NCBI GenBank assembly: GCA_024686055.1
Contig: JAIBDV010000044.1
Location: 1 to 12,345 of the forward strand
Direction: 5' to 3'
DNA: 12,345 nt
From: Neptuniibacter sp.
GTDB taxonomy: Bacteria > Pseudomonadota > Gammaproteobacteria > Pseudomonadales > Balneatricaceae
The translations under genes were made by a program, and so were the position numbers. The notes below the pieces were generated by a model, which did not search any database, was not told the origin of the DNA, and was given only the letters and a program-made list of their open reading frames with translations. Position 1 is the stretch's first letter; each line of letters opens with the position of its first letter. This document shows positions 1 to 5,162 of this stretch, piece after piece.

Positions 1-246
1 ACTGTCGGGGATAACCGACCATAGGGTGCAACCGGCGGATAGCGGGCTGACGGGGCGCACCTTAGCTGGCAGAGGGGGACAGTGCAATGTCCAGAAATGT
101 GCTGTGAGTATGGAGAAAAGGAAGGTTCTTTATCTGTGGAGGCTCTGGAGAAAGGACTGCTGAGGTTATACGACGTTTGTCGAATCTGTACCGGCGGGAA
201 TGGCTGGCTGGCGAAGAAAAATAATTTAGCGGGTCAGCGCTGTGTT

Positions 247-269
247 GAAAAAGGCCCCCGGCAGGGGCC
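247..269 (-). terminator. Intrinsic terminator of the NSS transporter gene
   Basis: On the minus strand this reads as a 6-bp GC-only stem GGCCCC / GGGGCC with loop TGCCG, followed directly by TTTTT. It lies about 105-125 nt downstream of the transporter stop codon, in the right orientation to end that transcript. The stem arms are at 253-258 and 264-269 and the U-tract template is at 248-252. No other gene lies between, so assignment to the transporter is straightforward but not proven. Confidence 0.72.
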
Positions 270-277
270 TGAAGGTT

Positions 278-295
278 GCCTGCTTTACAGCAGGC
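278..295. repeat. Hairpin GCCTGC-TTTACA-GCAGGC
   Basis: Perfect 6-bp inverted repeat, arms 278-283 and 290-295 with a 6-nt loop. It sits between the terminator at 247-269 and the stem at 345-364, in the 3' region of the minus-strand transporter transcript. It has no T-tract on either side, so it is not an intrinsic terminator by itself. It could stabilise the 3' end of the transcript. Confidence 0.5.
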
Positions 296-344
296 CCGGT
301 GATGGCCTGACATTCGCACCACCGGTGACAACCGCAACCACAGA

Positions 345-364
345 GCCCGCCAGTTGAGGCGGGC
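345..364. repeat. GC-rich hairpin next to the transporter stop codon
   Basis: Perfect 7-bp inverted repeat GCCCGCC / GGCGGGC, arms 345-351 and 358-364, loop AGTTGA. It ends 9 nt from the transporter stop codon at 374. On the plus strand it is followed by CTTTGGCTGTT, a poor U-tract; on the minus strand by TCTGTGG. It is therefore a weak terminator at best, and more likely a transcript-stabilising or pausing structure ahead of the true terminator at 247-269. Confidence 0.5.
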
Positions 365-373
365 CTTTGGCTG

Positions 374-1783
374 TTACAGCAGGTTGTACAGGAACACCAC
401 CAGCACTAGTGCCGGAGCAACGTAGCGCATGACAAACATCAGCAGGTTGAGTAAGGCACCGCGATCCAGCACCAGCTCGTTCTCTATGGTTTCACGCTTC
501 ATCACCCAGCCGACGTAGGCGACGATCATCAGGCCGCCCAGTGGCATCATGATGTTGGCCGTCAGGTAATCGAAGATATCGAAGAAGGTTTTACCTTCAA
601 ATGCTGGCAGGAAGTTCAGCGGGTGAAAGTCAGCCCACTCGTTGAAGGACAGTACGGTCGCAATGCCCAGCAGCCAGATTGAGATGCCACCAATCAGCGC
701 GCCGGCCCGGCGGGAGATGCCCTTCTGTTCTTCCAGCCATTCAACGACGGGTTCCATCATGGAGATAGCTGAGGTCACGGCAGCAATCAGCAGCAACGCG
801 AAGAACAGGGTGCCAAATACGGTGCCGCCGCCCATCTTGCCGAAGGCCAGTGGCAGGGTCTGGAAGATCAGGCCCGGGCCTGCAGTAGGTTCCAGTCCAT
901 TAGCAAATACCAGTGGGAAGATGGCCAGACCCGCCGCCAGCGCCACGATGGTATCCACGATGGATACGGTCACGGCTGTTTTGACGATGGAGACGTTTTT
1001 CGGCAGGAACGAGCCGTATGCCATCATCACGCCCATGCCCAGTGACAGGGTGAAGAAGGCATGGCCCAGCGCTGTCAGTACGGAGTCCGTGGTCAGCTTG
1101 GAGAAATCGGGTTTAAACAGGAAGTCGAAACCTTTACCAAATTCACTGGTCGACATCGCGTAGCCGACCATGACCAGCAGCAAGAAAAACAGAATGGGCA
1201 TCAGTATATTGATTGCCTTTTCCATCCCGGAACTGATGCCACGGGCCACGATCATGATTACCAGTACCATAAAAATACTGTGCCATATCATCAGTGTGCC
1301 CGGGCTGCTTAGCAAGCCACCGAACAGTGCACCGATCTCTTCGCTGCTGGCACCGTTAAAGGTGCCGCTGGCGGCGTTGCCGACATAGGCCAGTGACCAG
1401 CCACCGATAACGGAATAGAACGACAGAATCAGGAATGATGCGGCCATGCCCATCCAGCCGATGAAGACCCATTTACTGGACTGGCTATCACGACGGGTCA
1501 GCGCCTTCATGGTGTTAATCGGGCTGCTGCGTCCGGCACGGCCCAGCGCGACTTCGGCCACCATAATTGGCAGGCCGACCAGGGCGATACAGAGCAGGTA
1601 CACCAGAACAAACGCCGCACCGCCGTTTTCACCGGTGATATAGGGGAATTTCCAGATATTGCCCAGGCCAACGGCAGAACCGCTGGCGGCAAGAATAAAG
1701 GCCATCCGGCCAGACCACATGGCATTGTCGCTACGACCGCTGTCAGCGCTCGCAGCCGAGGCATTATGGGTGGTATCAGTCAC
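374..1783 (-). CDS. Sodium-dependent amino-acid transporter, NSS/SNF family
   Basis: This is a 469-residue inner-membrane symporter of the neurotransmitter:sodium symporter family (SNF, PF00209; LeuT fold), importing an amino acid with Na+. The family signature is clear in TM1: W23, R26, then SGSAVGLGNIWKFPY (residues 34-48) and ENGGAAF (52-58), which form the unwound substrate and Na+ site. TM3 carries SFYSVIGGW (121-129) and TM8 carries TSAISMMEP (337-345), whose T337-S338 match the Na2-site pair. The length suits the short 11-helix bacterial group (MhsT/Tyt1-like) better than 12-helix LeuT. The start is GTG at 1783: on the minus strand a GGAG lies 7 nt upstream and the family alignment begins about residue 22. 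The substrate cannot be determined. The neighbouring aminotransferase and Lrp-type regulator make an aromatic or other hydrophobic amino acid a reasonable inference. No MetS-like small subunit ORF is seen downstream. Confidence 0.95.
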   Translation of the reverse strand: MTDTTHNASAASADSGRSDNAMWSGRMAFILAASGSAVGLGNIWKFPYITGENGGAAFVLVYLLCIALVGLPIMVAEVALGRAGRSSPINTMKALTRRDSQSSKWVFIGWMGMAASFLILSFYSVIGGWSLAYVGNAASGTFNGASSEEIGALFGGLLSSPGTLMIWHSIFMVLVIMIVARGISSGMEKAINILMPILFFLLLVMVGYAMSTSEFGKGFDFLFKPDFSKLTTDSVLTALGHAFFTLSLGMGVMMAYGSFLPKNVSIVKTAVTVSIVDTIVALAAGLAIFPLVFANGLEPTAGPGLIFQTLPLAFGKMGGGTVFGTLFFALLLIAAVTSAISMMEPVVEWLEEQKGISRRAGALIGGISIWLLGIATVLSFNEWADFHPLNFLPAFEGKTFFDIFDYLTANIMMPLGGLMIVAYVGWVMKRETIENELVLDRGALLNLLMFVMRYVAPALVLVVFLYNLL

Positions 1784-1863
1784 TGTTTTTCTCCAGCATT
1801 TTATTTTTATTATGGAGTGCCACCTGCACGGCAGGATGGTCGGACTCCTTGAGTGGGTGTATT

Positions 1864-1880
1864 AGCAGCGTTGAGCTGCT
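1864..1880. repeat. Perfect inverted repeat upstream of the transporter
   Basis: AGCAGC-GTTGA-GCTGCT, arms 1864-1869 and 1875-1880, about 80-100 nt upstream of the GTG start of the transporter. It could be a protein operator or an RNA hairpin in the 5' leader. Nothing in the sequence decides between these. Confidence 0.4.
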
Positions 1881-2067
1881 TTGTGTTTATGGGTGTGTCT
1901 GTCGCCATCTCAGGTGATCGGGATATCTATCGAGATGCTCAGCGGACGCGCGGGGGAGCGTGCTTTGAGCAGGCGCAAACACGCCTGAGGAGGGGAAGCG
2001 TTTTAGCATCGGTGTCACCTTGCCTGGACTGGATCGCAGTCGGGCCCTGTTATTTTTTTTGTAGTGG

Positions 2068-2141
2068 GACCAATCGGATAGATTGATCAGGTTGCGCCAC
2101 CCTTGTGAGGTGGCGCAGCGGGTGGGCCACAGAGGCCCGCC
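2068..2141. repeat. Three tandem hairpins after the aminotransferase
   Basis: Hairpin 1: GACCAATC / GATTGATC (2068-2075, 2081-2088; one G-U pair). Hairpin 2: GCGCCACC / GGTGGCGC (2094-2101, 2109-2116; perfect 8 bp). Hairpin 3: GGTGGGCC / GGCCCGCC (2121-2128, 2134-2141; one wobble). All lie within 10-85 nt of the aminotransferase stop codon. None is followed by a T-tract on the minus strand, so this is not a classical intrinsic terminator. A 3'-end stabiliser or a factor-dependent termination region fits better. Confidence 0.55.
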
Positions 2142-2151
2142 GATATTGCTG

Positions 2152-3339
2152 TTAGCGTAAAACGGTTTTCAGTGCCTGAGCAACGGCAGGGATATTTTCG
2201 ATGGACAGTCCGGCGATGTTGACCCGGCTGGAGTCGAGCATATAGATACCGTGTTGCTCACGCAGTGTCAGTACCTGCTCCGGGCTGATCCCCATGAATG
2301 AGAACATGCCCTGTTGCTCAGCGATAAAACTGAAGTCCATGCCCTGGTTATCCATTTCGGCGACGAACTGATCACGCAGGCTCAGGATACGCTGGGTCAT
2401 CTGGTCCAGCTCGGCTTGCCAGTTGGCCCGCAGTGTCGTATCGGTGAGAATGGTTTCGACAATGGCTGCGCCGTGAGACGGTGGCATGGAGTAATGGCCA
2501 CGAATGGCGCTGAACAGCTGGGAGGCTCCGGCCCTGGCCTGTTCTTCTGTGGCGGACAGCAGCATCAGTGCACCTGTACGCTCGCGGTAGAGGCCGAAGT
2601 TTTTCGAGCAGGATGCCGCGATAATCAGCTCCGGCACCTGTTCGGCCAGCAGGCGCAGGCCAGCGGCATCGTTGTCCAGCCCGCGTCCCAGGCCCTGATA
2701 GGCGATATCGACGAATGGCAGCAGGCCCTTATCAACCAGCAGGTTGCTGATCGCCTGCCACTGTTCGATGTTCAGATCTGCGCCACTGGGGTTATGGCAG
2801 CAGCCGTGCAGCAGCACGATATCACCGGCCTGAGCGCCCTGCAGGTCGGTCATCATGGCATCGAAATCGACGCCATGGGTGGCTTTGCTGTAGTAGCTGT
2901 ACTGTTTTATGTTCAGCCCTGCGCCACCCAGCAATGGGATGTGGTTGCCCCAGGTCGGGTTGCTGACCCAGACGGTTGCGTCGGTATTACAAAGCTTGAG
3001 GAACTCAGCAGCCATACGCAGTGCACCACAGCCACCTGGAGTCTGGGCGATGGTCAGGCGGCCACTATCGATCAGTGGGCAATCGTCACCCAGCAGCAGG
3101 CCAGCCATGGCGCGGCCAAAGCCTTCGGTACCGGCCGGGCCGATGTAGCTTTTGGTCTTTTCCTGTTCCAGCAGGCGCTGTTCCGCCAGTTTTACCGCAT
3201 TCATTACGGGTGTGTGACCCTGGGCGTCTTTGTAGACGCCGACGCCGAGGTCGATTTTGCTGGCGCGAGGGTCGTTACGGAACAGTTGCAGCAGGCCCAG
3301 AATCGGGTCCTGTGGGAGTGCTTTGAGATGCTCGAACAT
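2152..3339 (-). CDS. Class I PLP aminotransferase, aspartate/aromatic (AspC/TyrB) type
   Basis: Cytoplasmic fold-type I PLP enzyme (PF00155) of the AspC/TyrB group, moving an amino group between aspartate or an aromatic amino acid and 2-oxoglutarate. From ATG 3339 it has 395 residues, the usual length, and starts as the family does (MFEHLKALPQDPILGL). Visible active-site residues: Y65, W130 in SNPTWGNH, N183 in CCHNPSG, D211 and Y214 in DIAYQG, the PLP lysine K246 in SCSKNFGLYRERTG, and R372 in SRVNIAGL, which binds the substrate carboxylate. Sequence alone does not separate aspartate from tyrosine aminotransferase, so no symbol is given. Start choice: an in-frame GTG at 3375 has AAAGGAG 4 nt upstream and would add 12 residues (MFTRRGVHTDNI); ATG 3339 has no obvious Shine-Dalgarno but matches homologues. 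It is divergent from the Lrp-type gene at 3768, a likely regulator. Confidence 0.95.
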   Translation of the reverse strand: MFEHLKALPQDPILGLLQLFRNDPRASKIDLGVGVYKDAQGHTPVMNAVKLAEQRLLEQEKTKSYIGPAGTEGFGRAMAGLLLGDDCPLIDSGRLTIAQTPGGCGALRMAAEFLKLCNTDATVWVSNPTWGNHIPLLGGAGLNIKQYSYYSKATHGVDFDAMMTDLQGAQAGDIVLLHGCCHNPSGADLNIEQWQAISNLLVDKGLLPFVDIAYQGLGRGLDNDAAGLRLLAEQVPELIIAASCSKNFGLYRERTGALMLLSATEEQARAGASQLFSAIRGHYSMPPSHGAAIVETILTDTTLRANWQAELDQMTQRILSLRDQFVAEMDNQGMDFSFIAEQQGMFSFMGISPEQVLTLREQHGIYMLDSSRVNIAGLSIENIPAVAQALKTVLR

Positions 3340-3386
3340 AATATTGTCAGTGTGTACGCCGCGGCGTGTGAACACTGTGCTCCTTT

Positions 3387-3392
3387 ATTATA
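3387..3392 (-). promoter_or_regulatory. Possible -10 box (TATAAT) of the aminotransferase
   Basis: A perfect TATAAT on the minus strand. Used as a -10 it would start transcription near 3379-3380, giving about a 40-nt leader to ATG 3339 and making the GTG at 3375 almost leaderless. No matching -35 is present at 16-18 nt (that DNA is the 9-bp hairpin), so it may be chance or activator-dependent. Confidence 0.25.
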
Positions 3393-3393
3393 G

Positions 3394-3420
3394 GGAGATG
3401 CCGGTGCTGCAGGCATCTCC
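3394..3420 (-). repeat. 9-bp hairpin just upstream of the aminotransferase
   Basis: Perfect inverted repeat GGAGATGCC / GGCATCTCC, arms 3394-3402 and 3412-3420, with a 9-nt loop. In the aminotransferase direction it is followed by CTATAATAAAGGAG, so it ends 7 nt before the AAAGGAG. No T-tract follows on either strand. If transcribed it is a strong leader hairpin beside a ribosome binding site; if not, it is a long operator around the -35 region. Confidence 0.5.
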
Positions 3421-3432
3421 GGTATATTAGTT

Positions 3433-3492
3433 GCTGTCGATGACTGGCCCGACTTCGGGCTTGGACGACGAACCGGACCGATCATCGTCAGC
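3433..3492 (-). repeat. Long stem enclosing an inner hairpin, aminotransferase leader side
   Basis: Arms 3433-3443 (GCTGTCGATGA) and 3482-3492 (TCATCGTCAGC) pair at 10 of 11 positions. Inside lies the perfect hairpin GCCCGA / TCGGGC at 3447-3460. The fold would be a stem with an internal hairpin of about 60 nt. It is upstream of the hairpin at 3394-3420 on the minus strand. It does not match a riboswitch class I can name. Confidence 0.4.
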
Positions 3493-3589
3493 AAAAAGGG
3501 TGCTTTAGTCCCTGCTTATGACGTTGTTCGTCGTGCTGGCCGCCGAATGCGGCGCAGTGTACGCACAGCGTAACGCAGTTTCAAACCGG

Positions 3590-3614
3590 TTCAGGCCTCT
3601 GGCTGGGGCCTGAA
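3590..3614. repeat. Inverted repeat TTCAGGCC / GGCCTGAA
   Basis: Perfect 8-bp arms 3590-3597 and 3607-3614 with a 9-nt spacer, in the middle of the divergent region. It may be an operator or a hairpin. The plus-strand sequence after it (TCAGGGGGACTTTTAT) is not a clean terminator. Confidence 0.4.
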
Positions 3615-3710
3615 TCAGGGGGACTTTTATAACAGGCTTGATAGTGTAGGAATAACTGGGCGAAAGGTGCTTTCTAAATCAATCATATATTCGTTACAAG
3701 ATTAAATTTC

Positions 3711-3738
3711 CTTTCTATTTGTGTGTTATTATAGAAAG
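3711..3738. promoter_or_regulatory. Candidate Lrp-type operator upstream of the regulator gene
   Basis: Inverted repeat CTTTCTAT (3711-3718) / ATAGAAAG (3731-3738), perfect over 8 bp with a 12-nt A/T-rich spacer, so the half-site centres are 20 bp apart (two helical turns). A further CTTTCTA at 3670-3676 lies 41 bp upstream, again near a whole number of turns. It ends 29 nt before the Lrp-type start codon, where it would overlap the promoter; autoregulation is common in this family. The binding protein is inferred, not shown. Confidence 0.45.
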
Positions 3739-3767
3739 AAATAACCACTAAAGAATGAATAAACGAA

Positions 3768-4247
3768 ATGAGTGAAAAAACCGGACTGGCTCAGCTGGAC
3801 AGTTTCGATCGCCGAATCCTGACTGAGCTACAGAAAGATGGCCGTATAAAAAATCAGGCATTGGCAGACCGGGTCGGGCTTTCTCCGGCCGCCTGCTGGC
3901 GGCGGGTGAAAGCGCTCGAAGAGAGCGGGACTATTCGTCAGTATACCGCACTGGTGGATGCCGATGCGCTGGGGCAGAGCCTCTGTGTACTGGTGATGGT
4001 TTCACTGGTACGGCATACCCGTGACAGTAGCCACGAGTTCGAGCAGGCAATGCGGGAATGGCCTGAGGTTTTACAGTGCTATGCTGTGACCGGCAACGCT
4101 GATTTTATGCTGCGGGTGGTGATCCCGGATATGGCCGCCTATGATCGCTTCCTGAATGAAAAGCTGTTTGATCTGCCGGGTATTTCCCAGGTGAATTCCA
4201 ACTTTGCCCTGCGTGAAGTAAAACAGGAAACAGCGCTGCCCTTGTAA
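3768..4247 (+). CDS. Lrp/AsnC-family transcriptional regulator
   Basis: 159-residue DNA-binding protein of the feast/famine family. Residues about 10-62 form the AsnC-type winged HTH (LDSFDRRILTELQKDGRI, then ALADRVGLSPAACWRRVKAL with the recognition helix). Residues about 68-145 form the RAM/AsnC effector domain (PF01037), with YAVTGNADFMLRVV (105-118) and the LPGISQVNSNFALREVK segment at 136-152. Length and domain order are normal for Lrp paralogues such as DecR/YbaO. These proteins form octamers or dimers and respond to amino acids. The gene is divergent from the aminotransferase and has an A/T-rich inverted repeat at 3711-3738, so it probably controls itself and the aminotransferase. Start ATG 3768 has only a weak Shine-Dalgarno; no better in-frame start exists. 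It converges on the peptidase gene, 14 nt away. The effector amino acid is unknown, and it is unlikely to be global Lrp itself. Confidence 0.93.
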   Translation: MSEKTGLAQLDSFDRRILTELQKDGRIKNQALADRVGLSPAACWRRVKALEESGTIRQYTALVDADALGQSLCVLVMVSLVRHTRDSSHEFEQAMREWPEVLQCYAVTGNADFMLRVVIPDMAAYDRFLNEKLFDLPGISQVNSNFALREVKQETALPL

Positions 4248-4261
4248 CCTGGCGCAGAGCC

Positions 4262-4954
4262 TTATACCTGCAGCTGGTAGCCATGGGCCTTAAGCCAGTC
4301 CCGCTGTTGTTGCCAGTCTGGACAGAGCTGGCCGACCTGCTGCCAGAAGGCTGGCGAGTGATTGTGGTGCACCAGATGTGAGACCTCGTGCGCCACCAGA
4401 TAGTGGATCACCGCCGGCGGGGCCGCCATAATCAGCCAGTTATATTGCAGGTCACCCTTGCTCGTGCAGTGGCCCCATTTACTGCGGGTACGGCGTACTT
4501 TGATACTCCCCACCCTGCGTGCAAGCTGGGCTGCCAGCTGGTGTGATAAGGGTGTCAGCCAGGCCAGGGCCTGCTGTCGATACCAGTGTTCGAGCTGGCG
4601 CTGGATCACCTGAGTCGGGCTGGCTGTCTGCTGGCGCTGGCTCAGGGTTACCTGCAAACAACCATCTTCCAGTACGACAGCATGGCGCTTGCCCGGTCGA
4701 ACCTGCAACGGATAATTCTGGCCAAGGTATTGAAATAGCTCACCCTCAACATATTGTTTTTCCAGCGCCAGGCGGTCGGGCAGGCTGGCGAAGCGTTGCA
4801 GGTGGTGTTCAACCCAGCTGCGCTTGTGGGCGACAAACCGGCTGATCTCTGCTGTGCTGGTCCAGCTGGGTGCCCGTACTTCGACGCCTTGCGGTGACAC
4901 CTTGATAGCCAGCGTTTTACGACGCTTGGAGCGAATCAGTTGATAATCGAACAT
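4262..4954 (-). CDS. YgjP-like zinc metallopeptidase (DUF45, M48-related)
   Basis: 230-residue protein of the YgjP/DUF45 family (PF01863), a gluzincin-like fold related to WLM and SprT proteins. The zinc site is clear near the C-terminus: HEVSH at 189-193 gives H189, E190 and H193, followed by HNHSPAFW (197-204), where H199 is the likely third ligand. Upstream is the family hallmark TRSKWGHCTSKG (156-167) and YNWLIMAAPP. No signal peptide or membrane segment is seen, so it is probably cytoplasmic. The substrate is unknown for the family. The frame is open to ATG 5134 (290 residues), but I prefer ATG 4954: it gives the normal family length, homologues start near this MFDYQLIRSKRRK, and the longer form would run through the promoter region of the divergent receptor gene. 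No clear Shine-Dalgarno precedes 4954. It converges on the Lrp-type gene. Confidence 0.88.
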   Translation of the reverse strand: MFDYQLIRSKRRKTLAIKVSPQGVEVRAPSWTSTAEISRFVAHKRSWVEHHLQRFASLPDRLALEKQYVEGELFQYLGQNYPLQVRPGKRHAVVLEDGCLQVTLSQRQQTASPTQVIQRQLEHWYRQQALAWLTPLSHQLAAQLARRVGSIKVRRTRSKWGHCTSKGDLQYNWLIMAAPPAVIHYLVAHEVSHLVHHNHSPAFWQQVGQLCPDWQQQRDWLKAHGYQLQV

Positions 4955-5091
4955 TGGCGAGGCTACCCATAACCGTTTGCGCAAATCTGAGCAGGATAAT
5001 CGATTGCTGCGGGCGATAAAACGGTGCAATGCGAGTACACTGCGCCGCGGGATGTATTTCACAGGATTGAGTGCCAGGCGGTTGGTTTTTG

Positions 5092-5117
5092 CTCGACAGT
5101 CGCCCATCGGGGTCGAG
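5092..5117. promoter_or_regulatory. Inverted repeat at the receptor promoter
   Basis: CTCGAC (5092-5097) and GTCGAG (5112-5117) are perfect inverted arms whose centres are 20 bp apart, two helical turns. They directly precede TGTAAAAT (5118-5125), a possible -10 for the receptor gene with TSS near 5132. The layout suits an operator for a dimeric regulator. No good -35 is seen at the usual spacing, which would fit an activator-dependent promoter. It does not resemble a Fur box. Confidence 0.35.
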
Positions 5118-5162
5118 TGTAAAATGGAGTTCATCGCTGGCAGGGCAGGATTATCGCAGGAT

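Larger units (their letters stand above)
1..373. other. Non-coding left flank, no recognisable gene
   Basis: I find no convincing gene here. The plus frame open from position 2 to about 161 and the short ORFs on both strands around 62-357 have no recognisable motif, no good ribosome binding site and unlikely composition. The right part (247-364) holds three hairpins in tandem just past the stop codon of the minus-strand transporter; one is a plausible intrinsic terminator. This is most likely the 3' untranslated and intergenic region of the transporter, with the next gene lying outside the window. Confidence 0.6.
1784..2151. other. 368-nt spacer between transporter and aminotransferase
   Basis: No gene is recognised. 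On the minus strand it is the 3' end of the aminotransferase transcript and the 5' region of the transporter. It holds hairpins at 2068-2088, 2094-2116 and 2121-2141 just past the aminotransferase stop, a run of eight T (plus strand, 2053-2060), and a perfect inverted repeat AGCAGC / GCTGCT at 1864-1880. The size and the lack of coding suggest that the transporter has its own promoter rather than being read from the aminotransferase. I checked by eye for the conserved cores of a glycine riboswitch on the minus strand and did not find them. No promoter stands out enough to call. Confidence 0.55.
3340..3767. promoter_or_regulatory. Divergent control region between aminotransferase and Lrp-type gene
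   Basis: About 430 nt without a convincing gene; the minus ORF from 3494 looks like chance coding. It must carry promoters for both flanking genes. Seen: a 9-bp hairpin at 3394-3420, a larger stem enclosing a hairpin at 3433-3492, an 8-bp inverted repeat at 3590-3614, and an A/T-rich stretch 3670-3767 with an 8-12-8 inverted repeat at 3711-3738. The A/T-rich part next to the regulator is typical of where Lrp-family proteins bind. Confidence 0.6.

Noticed and set aside
82..357. 91-residue ORFs on both strands in the left flank
   Set aside because: No motif, poor start context, and they run through the terminator hairpin; they look like chance open frames in GC-rich DNA.
1784..2151. Glycine riboswitch or other known switch upstream of the transporter
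   Set aside because: The conserved core segments are not visible on the minus strand; only simple hairpins are present.
2314..3393. 359-residue plus-strand ORF antisense to the aminotransferase
   Set aside because: It is the shadow of a strongly supported PLP enzyme on the minus strand; its composition is that of reverse-read codons and no family is recognisable.
3204..3494. 96-residue minus-strand ORF as a leader peptide or gene
   Set aside because: It overlaps the aminotransferase start out of frame, has no ribosome binding site and is not enriched in any amino acid expected of an attenuator.
4955..5134. 60-residue N-terminal extension of the YgjP-like peptidase
   Set aside because: It exceeds the normal family length, lacks similarity to the family and would overlap the receptor promoter.
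4977..5162. 62-residue N-terminal extension of the TonB receptor
   Set aside because: It would bury the signal peptide far from the N-terminus and overlap the peptidase promoter region.
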